A DNA stretch of 64,000 nt from Paracoccaceae bacterium (lineage in GTDB: Bacteria; Pseudomonadota; Alphaproteobacteria; Rhodobacterales; Rhodobacteraceae), in contig JAHRYM010000001.1 of assembly GCA_020622085.1 (NCBI GenBank), positions 1 through 64,000 of the forward strand. The letters run 5' to 3'. This document shows positions 54,140-64,000 of this stretch, piece after piece; within the stretch, counting starts at the first letter, position 1; every line of letters starts with the position of its first letter. The notes beneath the pieces were generated by a model that searched no databases, was not told where the DNA came from, and saw only the letters and a list, made by a program, of their open reading frames with translations. Position numbers and translations under genes: made by a program.

Positions 54140-56842
54140 TCAGACCAGCCGGCCGTGACAGTGCTTGAACTTTTCGCCCGAGCCACAGGGGCAGGGCTCG
54201 TTGCGACCGGGGTTGCCCCAGGTGGTGGCATCGGTTTCGTCAAAACCCGCCAGCAGGGGCTCCGGCGCAGCTTTGGGCGCTTCGGGCGCTGTTGCCGCGA
54301 CCTGCAGGGCGGCCTGCTGTTCGGCCAGCTGGCGCATCATCGCGTCCTGCTCGTCCTGCGTCAGCGGCCGGATCTGGGACAGTTTCTGCGACACGTCGCC
54401 ACGCAGGCCTTCAAGCATGTTCTCGAACAGGGCAAAGGCTTCGGTCTTGTATTCCGACAGGGGGTCGCGCTGGGCGTAGCCGCGGAAGCCAACGACCGAG
54501 CGGAGGTGCTCGAGCGTTACCAGATGTTCGCGCCAGCGGGTGTCAATGGCCTGCAAGAGCAACTGCTTTTCGATGTTGCGCATCGTTTCGGCACCGAAGG
54601 CTTCGGTCTTGTCGGCGATCTGGCGATCGGAGGCTTCGGCGATGCGGCTCTGGACGTCAGCCTGGTCGACGCCTTCCTCGGCGGCCCAGTCTGCCACGGG
54701 CAGATCAAGCGAGAGCTGGTCGCGCAGCGCCTTGGCCAGACCTTCGGTATCCCATTGGTCGGCGTAGGTCTTGGGCGGCATGTGGCCGTTGACCAGATCC
54801 TCGATCACCTGATGGCGCATGTCGCCCACGACATCCGAAAGATCTTCGGATTCCATGACCTCCATCCGCTGGCTGAAGATCGCCTTGCGCTGGTCGTTCA
54901 TCACGTCGTCGAATTTCAGGAGCTGCTTGCGGATGTCGAAGTTGCGGCCTTCGACCTTCGCCTGCGCGCGTTCCAGCGACTTGTTCACCCAAGGGTGGAT
55001 GATCGCCTCGCCTTCCTTCATCCCCAGCGATGACAGAACCTTGTCGAGCCGTTCCGAACCGAAGATCCGCATCAGGTCATCTTCGAGGCTGAGGAAGAAC
55101 AGCGACCGGCCGGGGTCGCCCTGACGGCCCGAACGGCCGCGAAGCTGGTTGTCGATGCGGCGGCTTTCGTGGCGTTCGGTGGCAAGGACGTAAAGCCCGC
55201 CCGCCTCGATCACGCGCTGCTTTTCCTCGGCATGTTCGGCCTCGATCCGGGCGCGGACCTCGTCGGGGTTCAGGTCCGGGTCGGCGGCGATGGCTTCAAG
55301 CACCTTCATTTCGACGTTGCCGCCCAGCTGGATGTCGGTGCCGCGGCCGGCCATGTTGGTGGCGATGGTGATGGCGCCGAACTTGCCGGCTTCGGCAACG
55401 ATATGGGCTTCCTGTTCGTGCTGGCGGGCGTTCAGCACGTTGTGCGGCAGCCCTTCCTTCTTCAGCATCTCGGACAGCATTTCCGATTTTTCAATCGAGG
55501 TCGTGCCGACCAGCATCGGCTGGCCCTTTTCATGCGCCTTGCGGATCGCCTCGATCACCGCGTCGTATTTTTCGCGGGCGGTGCGATAGACGCGGTCGTG
55601 GTCGTCTTTCCGCTGTATGGGCCGGTTCGTCGGAACCTCGACGACGCCGAGCTTGTAGATCTCCATGAATTCTTCCGCCTCGGTCGTCGCGGTGCCGGTC
55701 ATGCCGGACAGCTTGGCGTAAAGGCGGAAGTAGTTCTGGAAGGTGACCGAGGCGAGGGTGACGTTTTCCGGCTGGATCGTCACGTTTTCCTTGGCTTCGA
55801 TCGCCTGGTGCAGGCCGTCCGACAGGCGGCGACCCGGCATCATGCGGCCGGTGAATTCGTCGATCAGCACGACTTCGTTGTTGCGCACGATGTAGTTCTG
55901 GTCGCGGTGGAACAGCTTCCACGCCCGGAGCGCCTGGTTGGCGTGGTGGACGATGGTGGTCGATTCCGGATCATAGAGCGTCTGGTCCGAAGGCAGAACG
56001 CCGGCTTCCTGCAGGGCCTTTTCCAGAAATTCGTTGCCGTCTTCCGTGAAGGTGGCGTTGCGGGTCTTTTCGTCCAGCTTGTAATGCGCGTCCGTCAGTT
56101 GCGGGATGAAGACATCCAGCACCTTGTAAAGGTCCGACCGGTCCTGCGAGGGGCCCGAGATGATCAGCGGCGTGCGCGCCTCGTCAACCAGGATGCTGTC
56201 CACCTCGTCGACGATGGCGAAGAAATGGCCGCGCTGCGCCATGTCCTCGATCGAGGCCTTCATGTTGTCGCGCAAGTAGTCGAAGCCCAGTTCGTTGTTC
56301 GTCGCATAGGTGATGTCGGCGCGGTAGGCTTCGCGCTTGTCGGCATCGGCCTGAAACGGGACGACAACCCCCGTGGTCAGACCAAGCGCGCCGTAAACCT
56401 TGCTCATCCATTCGGCGTCGCGGCGGGCGAGGTAGTCGTTCACGGTGACGACATGCACGCCCTTGCCGGCCAGCGCGTTCAGGTAGGCGGGGAAGGTCGC
56501 CATCAGGGTCTTGCCTTCGCCGGTCTTCATCTCGGCGATGTTGCCCTGGTGCAGGAAGATGCCGCCCATCAGTTGCACGTCGAAGGCGCGCAGGCCCAGC
56601 GCCCGGCGGGCGGCTTCGCGGCAGTTGGCGAAGGCTTCGGGCAGGATGGCATCAAGGCTTTCGCCGCCTTCCTGGACGCGTTTCTGCAACTCGGCCGTCT
56701 TGGCCTTGATCTCGTCGTCGCTGCGCGCCTGGGCGTCCGCCTCCAGCGCGTTGATCCGGGCCACGAGCGGACGGATGGATTTCACTTTGCGGTCGTTCGG
56801 GGTTCCGAAGACCTTTTTCGCAAGAGTTCCAAAGCCAAGCAT
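54140..56842 (-). CDS. secA: Preprotein translocase ATPase SecA
   Basis: Motor of the Sec pathway, 900 residues at the inner-membrane face. Walker A is [17 protein letters not shown] near residue 105, Walker [17 protein letters not shown] near 212; later [18 protein letters not shown] and [14 protein letters not shown] complete the second nucleotide fold. The C-terminus carries the zinc-binding SEC-C motif [17 protein letters not shown]. Full family length and a clear start ([13 protein letters not shown]). It is divergent from the parvulin gene, 178 nt apart. Confidence 0.98.
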   Translation of the reverse strand: MLGFGTLAKKVFGTPNDRKVKSIRPLVARINALEADAQARSDDEIKAKTAELQKRVQEGGESLDAILPEAFANCREAARRALGLRAFDVQLMGGIFLHQGNIAEMKTGEGKTLMATFPAYLNALAGKGVHVVTVNDYLARRDAEWMSKVYGALGLTTGVVVPFQADADKREAYRADITYATNNELGFDYLRDNMKASIEDMAQRGHFFAIVDEVDSILVDEARTPLIISGPSQDRSDLYKVLDVFIPQLTDAHYKLDEKTRNATFTEDGNEFLEKALQEAGVLPSDQTLYDPESTTIVHHANQALRAWKLFHRDQNYIVRNNEVVLIDEFTGRMMPGRRLSDGLHQAIEAKENVTIQPENVTLASVTFQNYFRLYAKLSGMTGTATTEAEEFMEIYKLGVVEVPTNRPIQRKDDHDRVYRTAREKYDAVIEAIRKAHEKGQPMLVGTTSIEKSEMLSEMLKKEGLPHNVLNARQHEQEAHIVAEAGKFGAITIATNMAGRGTDIQLGGNVEMKVLEAIAADPDLNPDEVRARIEAEHAEEKQRVIEAGGLYVLATERHESRRIDNQLRGRSGRQGDPGRSLFFLSLEDDLMRIFGSERLDKVLSSLGMKEGEAIIHPWVNKSLERAQAKVEGRNFDIRKQLLKFDDVMNDQRKAIFSQRMEVMESEDLSDVVGDMRHQVIEDLVNGHMPPKTYADQWDTEGLAKALRDQLSLDLPVADWAAEEGVDQADVQSRIAEASDRQIADKTEAFGAETMRNIEKQLLLQAIDTRWREHLVTLEHLRSVVGFRGYAQRDPLSEYKTEAFALFENMLEGLRGDVSQKLSQIRPLTQDEQDAMMRQLAEQQAALQVAATAPEAPKAAPEPLLAGFDETDATTWGNPGRNEPCPCGSGEKFKHCHGRLV

Positions 56843-57020
56843 AATTTCTCCGCACGGACTGACAGCATCGTGTGAAACGCGGCCTTGCCCGTCACCCCCG
56901 GCTTGCCTAGAACGGCTGCGATGAGAAGGGTGGAAGGTCTGTCACAGGACAGGGGCGATGTAAGGGCCTCGCCACTCAGTGTCAACGCTGCAAGGCCTTT
57001 GTGCCCATGGGAGTGGTAAG

Positions 57021-57878
57021 ATGATCGTGTCCTTGAAACGTTCGGCAGGCGCGCTGGGCCTTGCCGCCCTGATGATGGCGACGGCGCTGCCGATCGCGGC
57101 AGAGACGCCCAAGGCCGACACGGTCGTGGCGACGGTGAACGGCACCGACATCACGCTGGGCCAGATGATCGCCATGCGCGACAGCCTGCCGCCGCAATAT
57201 CTGGCGATGCCGGATGACGCGCTGTTCAAGGGTATTCTCGAACAACTGATCCAGCAGCAGGCGCTGGCCCAGACCTACAAGGACAGCCAGAGCCAGCACG
57301 ACACCCTGACGCTGGAAAACCAGAAGCTTTCGTTCCTGGCGACGCGGGCGCTTGATGCCGTTGCCAAGGCGGCCGTCTCGGACGAGGCGCTGCAGAAGAT
57401 CTATGACGAGAAATACGCCAAGGCGGCGCCGGCCAAGGAATACCACGCCCGCCACATCCTGGTTGCGACCGAGGATGAGGCCAAGGCGGTCGCGGCCGAG
57501 CTCGACAAGGGTGGCGATTTCGCCAAACTCGCCGAAGAGAAATCCTCGGACAGCTCGGGCAAGAATGGCGGCGATCTGGGGTGGTTCGGTCTGGGCATGA
57601 TGGTCAAGCCCTTCGAGGATGCCGTTGTCGCGCTGGAGCCGGGCAAGGTTTCAGAGCCGGTCAAGTCGGACTTCGGCTGGCACATCATCAAGCTGGACGA
57701 AGTGCGCGACGCGACGCCGCCCAAGCTTGACGAGGTGCGTGACGAACTGGCGGGCGAATTGCAGCAGAAGGCCATCGAGGCCAAGGTGACGGAATTGACC
57801 GAAGCCGCCAAGATCGAGCGCAAGACCGATGGCGTGGATCCGGCGATTCTGAAAGACGAGACGATCCTGCCGAAGTAA
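57021..57878 (+). CDS. Periplasmic peptidyl-prolyl isomerase, parvulin/SurA type
   Basis: A 285-residue exported folding factor. After a signal peptide (SLKRSAGALGLAALMMATALPIAA) comes an N-terminal SurA-like helical part, then a parvulin domain: YHARHILVATEDEAKAVAAEL, FAKLAEEKSSDSSGKNGG, DLGWFGLGMMVKPFEDAV and VKSDFGWHIIKLDEVRD. It would help outer-membrane and secreted protein folding, fitting its place beside secA. ATG 57021 has GGGAGTGG before it; an upstream start at 56979 has no such site. Followed by argJ after 42 nt. Confidence 0.92.
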   Translation: MIVSLKRSAGALGLAALMMATALPIAAETPKADTVVATVNGTDITLGQMIAMRDSLPPQYLAMPDDALFKGILEQLIQQQALAQTYKDSQSQHDTLTLENQKLSFLATRALDAVAKAAVSDEALQKIYDEKYAKAAPAKEYHARHILVATEDEAKAVAAELDKGGDFAKLAEEKSSDSSGKNGGDLGWFGLGMMVKPFEDAVVALEPGKVSEPVKSDFGWHIIKLDEVRDATPPKLDEVRDELAGELQQKAIEAKVTELTEAAKIERKTDGVDPAILKDETILPK

Positions 57879-57920
57879 TCGCAATTTCGGCGATCAGGGA
57901 CAGTGAAAAGGGCAGCCGCC

Positions 57921-59291
57921 ATGGCCAAGAACGACGCTGACTGGAAATCCGAAGCCAAGCGCCTGCGCGGCAAGGTCAAGAAGCTGAAGGACAAGCTGGC
58001 GGGTGCCGAACCCCTGGCCGGAGCGACGCCTGCCGCCAAGGCCAAGGCGCCGTTGCCGGTTTCGCCGCTGGCGCCGAAGTCCTTCCCCGTGCTGCCCCGG
58101 ATCGCGGGCGTGTCCTTCGCCGCCGTCGCGGCGGGGGTCAAGTATCAGAACCGCACCGACGTGATGCTGGTGAAGCTGGCGCCGGGCACGGCGATTGCCG
58201 GTGCCTTCACGCGGTCCTCCACGCGTGCCGCCTGCGTTCTGGATTGTCAGGAAAAGCTGGCAGGCCCGATCGACGCCAAGGCTGGTGCGGCGATCATCGT
58301 GAACTCGGGCAACGCGAATGCCTTTACCGGCAAGGCCGGGCAGCGGTCGGTCGATCTGGTGACCGGCAGCGTCGCCAAGGCGCTTGGCGTGCCCGGAACG
58401 CGGGTCTTCTCGTCCTCGACCGGCGTGATCGGCGATCCGCTGCCGCATGACCGGATCATCGCCCGGGTGCCCGATCTGGTTGCGGCGCTGGACGAGGGCG
58501 GGATCGAGATGGCGACCCGCGCCATAATGACCACCGATACTTTCCCCAAAGGTGCGGCCGCCGAAGTCGACGGCACCGGCGGCAAGATCCGTATTGCGGG
58601 CATCGCCAAGGGTTCGGGCATGATCGCGCCGGACATGGCGACGATGCTGGTCTACATCTTCACCGATGCGAAGATCGCGCCGAAGCTTCTGCAAAAGGCG
58701 CTGTCGTCGCAGATCGACGATACGTTCAACGCAATCACCGTCGACAGCGATACATCCACGTCGGACGCGCTGATCCTCGCGGCCACGGGCCAGTCGAGTG
58801 CAGAGCCGATCACCTCGCTTCGGGGCGGGGTTGGGGCGGCCTTTGTCCAGGCGCTGCACGATGTGATGGCCGATCTGGCCAAGCAGGTCGTGCGCGATGG
58901 CGAAGGTGCGACGAAGTTCGTCGAGGTCCGCGTAACCCGCGCCGCCTCGCCCGAGGATGCGCACAAGGTGGCGATGGCGATTGCCAATTCGCCGCTGGTC
59001 AAGACCGCGATTGCGGGCGAAGATCCGAACTGGGGCCGGATCGTCGCGGCCGTCGGCAAGTCCGGCGCGGCGGCGGATCGCGACAAGCTGACGATCCGCT
59101 TTGGCGATACGCTGGTCGCCGCCAATGGTTGGCGCGCACCCGGCTACCGCGAGGAAGACGGCGCCGCCCATATGAAGGGGCAGGAGCTGTTGATCCAGGT
59201 TGATCTCGGTCTGGGGCGCGCCTCGCGGACCGTGTGGACCTGCGACCTGACGCATCGCTATATCGACATCAACGCCGATTACCGATCGTGA
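57921..59291 (+). CDS. argJ: Bifunctional ornithine acetyltransferase / N-acetylglutamate synthase
   Basis: Arginine-pathway enzyme of 456 residues that recycles the acetyl group from N-acetylornithine to glutamate. Conserved blocks are INSGNANAFTG-like VNSGNANAFTGKAG, SSSTGVIGDPLP, the self-cleavage region KGSGMIAPDMATMLVYIF (cleavage expected before Thr of ATML), and DPNWGR-like GEDPNWGRIVAAVG. An extra 40-50 residue lysine-rich head (KRLRGKVKKLKDKLAG) precedes the usual start at about SPLAPKSFPVLP. ATG 57921 is chosen over GTG 57903. A mutT gene follows 7 nt later. Confidence 0.95.
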   Translation: MAKNDADWKSEAKRLRGKVKKLKDKLAGAEPLAGATPAAKAKAPLPVSPLAPKSFPVLPRIAGVSFAAVAAGVKYQNRTDVMLVKLAPGTAIAGAFTRSSTRAACVLDCQEKLAGPIDAKAGAAIIVNSGNANAFTGKAGQRSVDLVTGSVAKALGVPGTRVFSSSTGVIGDPLPHDRIIARVPDLVAALDEGGIEMATRAIMTTDTFPKGAAAEVDGTGGKIRIAGIAKGSGMIAPDMATMLVYIFTDAKIAPKLLQKALSSQIDDTFNAITVDSDTSTSDALILAATGQSSAEPITSLRGGVGAAFVQALHDVMADLAKQVVRDGEGATKFVEVRVTRAASPEDAHKVAMAIANSPLVKTAIAGEDPNWGRIVAAVGKSGAAADRDKLTIRFGDTLVAANGWRAPGYREEDGAAHMKGQELLIQVDLGLGRASRTVWTCDLTHRYIDINADYRS

Positions 59292-59298
59292 TCTGACG

Positions 59299-59697
59299 AT
59301 GAAGGTCGTCCTGGTTTCCGCCGTCGCGCTGATTGATCCGGACGGGCGCGTGCTTCTGGCACAGCGCCCGGAAGGCAAGCCGATGGCAGGCTTATGGGAG
59401 TTTCCGGGCGGCAAGGTCGAGGCGGGTGAAACGCCCGAAGCGGCGCTGATCCGCGAGCTCCATGAAGAACTGGGCATCGACACCTGGAAAAGCTGTCTTG
59501 CACCGCTGACCTTCGCCAGCCACGCCTATGACGATTTCCACCTGCTGATGCCGCTCTTTGCCTGCCGTCGCTGGCAGGGCACCCCGCGCCCGCGTGAAGG
59601 CCAGCGGCTGGCATGGGTGCGGGCAACCGACCTGCGGAATTACCCGATGCCGCCCGCTGACGTGCCGCTGATCCCGATCTTGCGCGACTGGTTGTGA
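59299..59697 (+). CDS. mutT: Nudix hydrolase, 8-oxo-dGTP diphosphatase MutT
   Basis: A 132-residue Nudix enzyme that removes oxidised dGTP from the nucleotide pool. The Nudix box is complete: GGKVEAGETPEAALIRELHEELGI near residue 37 (quoted in two halves GGKVEAGETPEAA and LIRELHEELGI). VALIDPDGRVLLAQRPEGK and MAGLWEFPGG before it match MutT. It is close behind argJ and may be cotranscribed. Other NTP substrates are possible. Confidence 0.93.
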   Translation: MKVVLVSAVALIDPDGRVLLAQRPEGKPMAGLWEFPGGKVEAGETPEAALIRELHEELGIDTWKSCLAPLTFASHAYDDFHLLMPLFACRRWQGTPRPREGQRLAWVRATDLRNYPMPPADVPLIPILRDWL

Positions 59698-59880
59698 GAC
59701 GCTGCACCGGGGGCACGAATGCTGCGCCTGCATACGTAACATTCTCGCAACATCGTTTCCGAAAGAGCGCCGTCTTTGGGGTGGAATCGGGGACTTGTGA
59801 AAATTTGCGTTGCAATCCTTCACACAAGATAAAGACTTCCCCTACAGACTACAGCAACCCAATTTGGGGAGGAAACAGGG

Positions 59881-60018
59881 ATGCTGCGAACGATTCTACT
59901 CGGTAGTTGCGTGTCAGTGCAGGGGACGTTTGAACGCCAACTTGAAAACGGCCGGATCCTTGTCCGCGTCGGAACCCGGGTGTTCGAAGGCTTCCCGATC
60001 CACGCCAAGACGACCTGA
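59881..60018 (+). CDS. Small conserved-looking protein, 45 residues
   Basis: ATG 59881 has a strong site GGGGAGG (59867-59873) upstream. The product begins MLRTILLGSCVSVQG, continues FERQLENGRILVRVGTRVFEG and ends at a TGA at 60016-60018. The balanced, beta-rich composition and good start argue that it is real. I have seen similar short proteins in Rhodobacterales but know no function. A TTGCGT / GATAAA pair spaced 17 nt apart in the AT-richer stretch before it could be the promoter. It ends 53 nt before a bidirectional terminator. Confidence 0.7.
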   Translation: MLRTILLGSCVSVQGTFERQLENGRILVRVGTRVFEGFPIHAKTT

Positions 60019-60071
60019 TGCCACCGCTTTCGGGTGGTCGGATGACACACCCCGGATCACCCGAGAGTGAA

Positions 60072-60098
60072 AAAGGGCGCCCTTCAAAGGCGCCCTTT
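60072..60098. terminator. Bidirectional terminator between the 45-residue gene and infB
   Basis: AAAGGGCGCC (60072-60081) and GGCGCCCTTT (60089-60098) form a perfect 10-bp stem with a 7-nt loop. A and T tails on either side let it work in both directions, for the small gene on the plus strand and the nusA-ylxR-infB transcript on the minus strand if infB is its last gene. Confidence 0.75.
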
Positions 60099-60128
60099 CG
60101 TCATTTTCAGGGATGAAGCCTGGCCGGG

Positions 60129-62666
60129 TCAGGCCAGTTTCCGCTCCACTTCCTCGCGTTCGAAGATCTCGATCACATCATTCGGGCGCACGTCGTCATA
60201 GGCCTCGAAGGCCATGCCGCATTCCTGGCCCGACTGGACTTCCTTGACCTCGTCCTTGAAGCGCTTGAGCGTCTTGAGCGTGCCTTCGTGGATCACGACG
60301 TTGTCGCGCAGCAAGCGCACGCCGGCCGAACGGCGGGCAACGCCTTCCGTGACCAGACAGCCCGCGACCTTGCCGACGTTCGACACCTTGAACACTTCAA
60401 GGATCTTGGCATAGCCGATGAAGGTCTCGCGCACTTCGGCCTTGAGCAGGCCCGAGGCAGCGGCTTTGATGTCATCGACCAGGTCGTAGATGATCGAGTA
60501 GTAACGGATCTCGACACCCTTCTGGTTGGCAGCGGCGCGTGCGGGCGCATTGGCCCGGACGTTGAAGCCGATGACCGGCGCGCCCGAGGCTTCGGCAAGG
60601 CCGATGTCGGATTCGGTGATCGCGCCGACGCCGTAGTGCAGCACACGCACGCGGACTTCCTCGTTGCCGATCTTTTCCAGCGCCTGAACGATCGCTTCGG
60701 CCGACCCCTGCACGTCGGCCTTCACCACCACCGGAAGTTCCGCCACGTCCTTGTCGGCCTTGGCCTTCGCCATCAGCTGTTCCAGCGTCGTCGCGGCACC
60801 GGCTGCGGCGCGCTTGTCCTTGGCGGCCTTCTCGCGGTAGTCGGCGATTTCGCGCGCCTGGGCTTCGGTATCGACGACGTTCAGCACGTCGCCCGCTTCG
60901 GGCGTGCCGTTGAGGCCCAGAACCTCGACCGGAACCGAAGGCGCGGCTTCGGTGACGGTTTCACCCTTGTCGTTGATCAGCGCGCGGACCTTGCCCCACT
61001 TTTCGCCGACAACGAAGATGTCGCCCTTCTTCAGCGTGCCGTTCTGCACCAGAACCGTGGCCACGGGCCCACGGCCCACGTCGAGCTTGGCTTCGATCAC
61101 GGCACCTTGCGCGGCGCGTTCCGGGTTGGCGCGCAGGTCCAGCAGTTCTGCCTGAAGCGCGATGCTTTCCAGAAGCTTGTCCAGCCCCTTGCCGGTCTTG
61201 GCCGAAACCTCGACGTCCAGCACGTCACCCGACATTTCTTCCACCACGACCTCGTGCTGCAGCAGGTCCGTGCGGACCTTCTGCGGGTTGGCGTCGTATT
61301 TGTCGCATTTGTTGATGGCGACGATCATCGGCACCTTCGCCGCCTTGGCGTGGTTGATGGCCTCGATGGTCTGCGGCATCACGGCATCATCCGCCGCAAC
61401 GACCAGAACCACGATATCCGTCACCTGCGCGCCACGGGCCCGCATCGAGGTGAAGGCCGCGTGGCCCGGCGTATCGAGGAAGGTCAGAAGCGCACCCGAA
61501 TCCGTCGTCACCTGATAGGCGCCGATATGCTGGGTAATGCCGCCGGCTTCGCCCGAAACCACGCTGGCGTGGCGGATGGCATCCAGAAGCGAGGTCTTGC
61601 CGTGGTCGACATGGCCCATGATCGTGATGATCGGCGGGCGCGGGCGCAGGTCGGTATCGCTGTCGGCGACGGTGTCGATCACCTGTTCAACGTCCGCGTC
61701 GGACACGCGAACCGCCTTGTGGCCGAATTCCTCGATCACCAGTTCGGCGGTATCGGCGTCGATGGTCTGGTTCATGGTGACCATCATGCCCATCTTCATC
61801 AGGGACTTGACCACGTCGGCGGCGCGTTCCGCCATCCGGTTGGCCAGTTCCTGAACGACGATGGTTTCGGGCAATTGCACGTCGCGCACCTGCTTCTCGG
61901 CCTTCTGGCCGAAGCCCATCGCCTTCTGGCGGGCCTTTTCCTGCTTGCGCTTCATCGCCGCCAGCGACCGCTGGCGGCCACCTTCGCTGTTGAGCGCATC
62001 CGACAGGCTCAGCTTGCCGGTGCGGCGGCTGTCGTCGCCGCCCTTGCCCTTGTTGCGGGCATCACGGTCGGCCGCGCCGCGGTCGTCGCGTTCGCGATCG
62101 GTCTTGCGCGGGCCGCCAACCGGCACGCCCTTGGTGGCGGCGCGGGTGGCCGCGGCTTCGGCAGCCGCCGGATCGGCGGGCTTGACGGGCGCGGCGGCGG
62201 GCTTGCGCACCTCTTCCTTGCGCTGGGCGCGGGTTTCGGCCTCGCGGGCCTTGCGATCTTCCTCTTCGGCCTTCAGGCGCAGGGCCTCGGCATGTTCACG
62301 CTCTTCGCGCTCCTTTGCCTCAAGCTCGGCACGGCGGCGCTCGCGTTCTTCCTCGCGGGCCTTTTCCTCGGCGGCGCGGGTTGCGGCCTCCTCGATCTCG
62401 CGTGCTTTCGCGGCCTGAAGCGCCTTCAGGCGGCGCATCATCTCATCGTCGGAAATCCCTGCCGGGCGCTTCGACGGATCGCCAAGGGCCGGATTGGACG
62501 TGCCGGGCTTGGCCGTAGGCGCGCCGGGTTTCGGCACGACGACCTTCTTGCGCTTCGTCTCGACGACGACGCTTTTCGTGCGACCGTGGCTGAAGCTCTG
62601 CTTCACCTGGCCGGGACGGGCGCCGCCACCAAGGCCGAGGGGTTTCTTGCCGTCTGTATCGCTCAT
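60129..62666 (-). CDS. infB: Translation initiation factor IF-2
   Basis: GTPase that brings initiator tRNA to the 30S subunit, 845 residues. The N-terminal third is a charged, alanine-rich helical region ([19 protein letters not shown] and similar). The G domain has [15 protein letters not shown] (G1), [15 protein letters not shown] (G3) and [10 protein letters not shown] (G4); domains II-IV follow to the C-terminal [15 protein letters not shown]. The start overlaps ylxR by 4 nt. The alphaproteobacterial length fits. Confidence 0.98.
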   Translation of the reverse strand: MSDTDGKKPLGLGGGARPGQVKQSFSHGRTKSVVVETKRKKVVVPKPGAPTAKPGTSNPALGDPSKRPAGISDDEMMRRLKALQAAKAREIEEAATRAAEEKAREEERERRRAELEAKEREEREHAEALRLKAEEEDRKAREAETRAQRKEEVRKPAAAPVKPADPAAAEAAATRAATKGVPVGGPRKTDRERDDRGAADRDARNKGKGGDDSRRTGKLSLSDALNSEGGRQRSLAAMKRKQEKARQKAMGFGQKAEKQVRDVQLPETIVVQELANRMAERAADVVKSLMKMGMMVTMNQTIDADTAELVIEEFGHKAVRVSDADVEQVIDTVADSDTDLRPRPPIITIMGHVDHGKTSLLDAIRHASVVSGEAGGITQHIGAYQVTTDSGALLTFLDTPGHAAFTSMRARGAQVTDIVVLVVAADDAVMPQTIEAINHAKAAKVPMIVAINKCDKYDANPQKVRTDLLQHEVVVEEMSGDVLDVEVSAKTGKGLDKLLESIALQAELLDLRANPERAAQGAVIEAKLDVGRGPVATVLVQNGTLKKGDIFVVGEKWGKVRALINDKGETVTEAAPSVPVEVLGLNGTPEAGDVLNVVDTEAQAREIADYREKAAKDKRAAAGAATTLEQLMAKAKADKDVAELPVVVKADVQGSAEAIVQALEKIGNEEVRVRVLHYGVGAITESDIGLAEASGAPVIGFNVRANAPARAAANQKGVEIRYYSIIYDLVDDIKAAASGLLKAEVRETFIGYAKILEVFKVSNVGKVAGCLVTEGVARRSAGVRLLRDNVVIHEGTLKTLKRFKDEVKEVQSGQECGMAFEAYDDVRPNDVIEIFEREEVERKLA

Positions 62667-63289
62667 GCCGACTTCGTTTCCTTCCCGGCGGACGCTCCGC
62701 CGTCAACTTTCCGCAAACCGTTCAGTTTCGCGGCTTCCTCTACAACACGGGCGCCCAAACCGCCAGCGGCAAGCGCTGCGTGGATGACATAATCCCGTCC
62801 AAAGGCCTGCCCGAGTTCATTCGAGGTCAGGCAACCGAACCATCGTCCCCCGGTGGGGGTCCAAAGCTTGCCCTTGCCGCGATCCGATCCGTCGCTGGCC
62901 TGGAACAGGACCTTGGCCTTTCCATCCGCCAGCCAGCCCTTGACCTTTTCGAACCCGGCCACGGCATAGCCGGCCTTGCGGGCCAGCGAAATCAGATCGA
63001 CGACCCGGCGGGCCATCGCGGCTTCGACGATGTCGGGCAGTCCGTCCGGCACCGTCACGGGTTTCTTCGCGGATCGCGAAAAGGCCCCCTTGGCGGCCTT
63101 GGCCAACACGTCGCGGTCGGCCGTGACCCACATGCCCCGGCCCGGCAGCTTGGCGGCCAGATCGGGAATCACCATGCCCTCGGGCGACAGGGCAAAGCGG
63201 ATCAGCCCGGATTTCGGCTGCACGTCACCCGTGACGATGCAGCGCCGCTCCGGCTCGTCCTGATCCTTGTCCTGTCCCCCGCGGGTCAT
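62663..63289 (-). CDS. ylxR: YlxR / DUF448 RNA-binding protein with L7Ae-like C-terminal domain
   Basis: A 208-residue protein located, as usual, between nusA and infB. The YlxR domain has [21 protein letters not shown] near residue 15 and [19 protein letters not shown] near 45. The second half ([42 protein letters not shown]) looks like an L7Ae-family RNA-binding fold fused to it, a common alphaproteobacterial arrangement. I start at ATG 63287-63289 (MTRGGQ); the longer frame adds an arginine-rich tail that overlaps the nusA region. A ribosome- or RNase-P-related role is suggested for the family. Confidence 0.92.
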   Translation of the reverse strand: MTRGGQDKDQDEPERRCIVTGDVQPKSGLIRFALSPEGMVIPDLAAKLPGRGMWVTADRDVLAKAAKGAFSRSAKKPVTVPDGLPDIVEAAMARRVVDLISLARKAGYAVAGFEKVKGWLADGKAKVLFQASDGSDRGKGKLWTPTGGRWFGCLTSNELGQAFGRDYVIHAALAAGGLGARVVEEAAKLNGLRKVDGGASAGKETKSA

Positions 63290-63314
63290 GTCTTCTCCTG
63301 CTTGGCAGCCGGGC

Positions 63315-64000
63315 CTACGCCTCGTCCGCTTCCTCTTCTTCGGTCTCGTCTTCCGCACCGGCGTTCAGCTCGGACGGATCGACCCAGCCCAGCTGGATGC
63401 GCGCGGTCATCACCAGATGCTGCGCTTCCTCAAGGCTCATGTCGAACTTTTCAAGGATGCCCTCATCCTTCACGCGTTCGCCGTTCACGGTCGTCCAGCC
63501 ACCGGCCAGTTCCCAGTCGGCGCAGGTGGCGAAGTCTTCCAGCGTTTTCACATCGTCCTTGGCCAGCGCCTCGACCATCTGCGGGGTCAAGCCATCAAAT
63601 CCGATCAGGCTGTCCTCGGCGCCAAGCGCGCGGGCGGTTTCCAGCGCCTTGCGGTTCTGTTCTTCGATGAATTCCCGGGCGCGGGTCTGAAGTTCCTGCG
63701 CCGTGCTTTCGTCCACGCCTTCGATGACCAAAAGTTCGTCGAGGTCGACGTAGGCGACTTCTTCCAGGTTGGTGAACCCTTCCGACACCAGAAGCTGGGC
63801 AAAGAACTCGTCCAGATCAAGGGTGTCCATGAAGAGTTTCGTGCGTTCGGCAAATTCGGCCTGGCGGCGTTCGCTTTCGTCGCTTTCGGTCATGATGTCG
63901 ATGTCCAGCCCGGTCAGCTGGCTGGCCAGACGCACGTTCTGGCCGCGTCGGCCGATGGCCTGCGACAGCTGTTCGTCGGGGACGACGACTTCGATCTTGC
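63315..64000 (-). CDS. nusA: Transcription termination/antitermination factor NusA, C-terminal part
   Basis: Only the last 228 codons are in the window; the gene runs off the right edge. The visible part begins in the second KH domain ([39 protein letters not shown]), followed by two helix-hairpin-helix AR-type repeats ([20 protein letters not shown] and [20 protein letters not shown]) and an acidic tail ([12 protein letters not shown]). It is the first visible gene of the minus-strand nusA-ylxR-infB operon. rimP would be expected upstream, outside the window. Confidence 0.96.
   Translation of the reverse strand, partial: KIEVVVPDEQLSQAIGRRGQNVRLASQLTGLDIDIMTESDESERRQAEFAERTKLFMDTLDLDEFFAQLLVSEGFTNLEEVAYVDLDELLVIEGVDESTAQELQTRAREFIEEQNRKALETARALGAEDSLIGFDGLTPQMVEALAKDDVKTLEDFATCADWELAGGWTTVNGERVKDEGILEKFDMSLEEAQHLVMTARIQLGWVDPSELNAGAEDETEEEEADEA

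Noticed and set aside
55169-56875. A 568-codon open frame on the plus strand
   Set aside because: It is antisense to secA.
60288-62792. An 834-codon open frame on the plus strand
   Set aside because: It is antisense to infB, whose GTPase motifs are complete.
1-64000. CRISPR arrays, prophage structural genes or an origin of replication
   Set aside because: No regularly spaced repeats, capsid or tail genes, or DnaA-box clusters were seen.

Overview
The window looks like a chromosomal segment of a high-GC alphaproteobacterium, most likely order Rhodobacterales (Rhodobacteraceae). The clues are the VPLPA-CTERM-type exosortase locus, the secA / parvulin / argJ / mutT neighbourhood, the nusA-ylxR-infB block and strong GC bias at third codon positions. 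It is mostly coherent operons, with one short mobile patch at the left edge.

Left edge (1-2470): the 3' end of an initiator tRNA and its terminator, a ParDE toxin-antitoxin pair with a palindromic operator, a YaeQ-family gene, and one complete IS5-family element whose right end stops 3 nt short of the urocanase stop codon. Histidine block (2471-9888): hutI-hutH-hutG-hutU on the minus strand, divergent hutF, and the repressor hutC. A clean dyad lies between hutI and hutF.

Uptake and catabolism block (10045-22081): a dipeptide-type ABC transporter divergent from hutC, a zinc deacylase, a vanillate-demethylase-like Rieske oxygenase with its reductase, a LysR regulator, a Tat-exported solute-binding protein, a GlcD-type flavoprotein and a HisC-like aminotransferase. 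Two transporter genes carry one lesion each: a 1-nt insertion in a permease, and an amber codon in the ABC signature motif of the ATPase. The block sits against hutC and shares hut-like half sites, so I suggest (inference) that it handled a modified histidine or another imidazole compound feeding the hut pathway.

Exopolysaccharide / exosortase block (22172-38505): tyrosine kinase, chain-length protein and exosortase-associated ATPase on the minus strand; divergently a sugar transferase, TPR lipoprotein, Wza-like exporter, outer-membrane barrel, exosortase-EpsI fusion and rhomboid protease. Then come GT4, a phytase-esterase-like protein, GT2 and a Wzx-type flippase. Together these could assemble, export and anchor a surface polymer and sort VPLPA-tailed proteins. 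No such substrate is encoded here.

Right half (38625-64000): an APH-type kinase paired with a phospho-lyase-like class III PLP enzyme, arfB, an unusual 18-codon ORF with a perfect Shine-Dalgarno, a queuosine-precursor transporter, a second phytase-esterase paralogue, mepA, an MFS carrier, a thioesterase, a YggT protein, recQ, the dTDP-rhamnose operon rfbCBDA, radC, a secreted unknown, secA, a parvulin, argJ, mutT, a conserved-looking 45-residue protein, infB, ylxR and the C-terminal part of nusA. dTDP-rhamnose may feed the polysaccharide machinery. All family names rest on reading motifs by eye; no database search was run.
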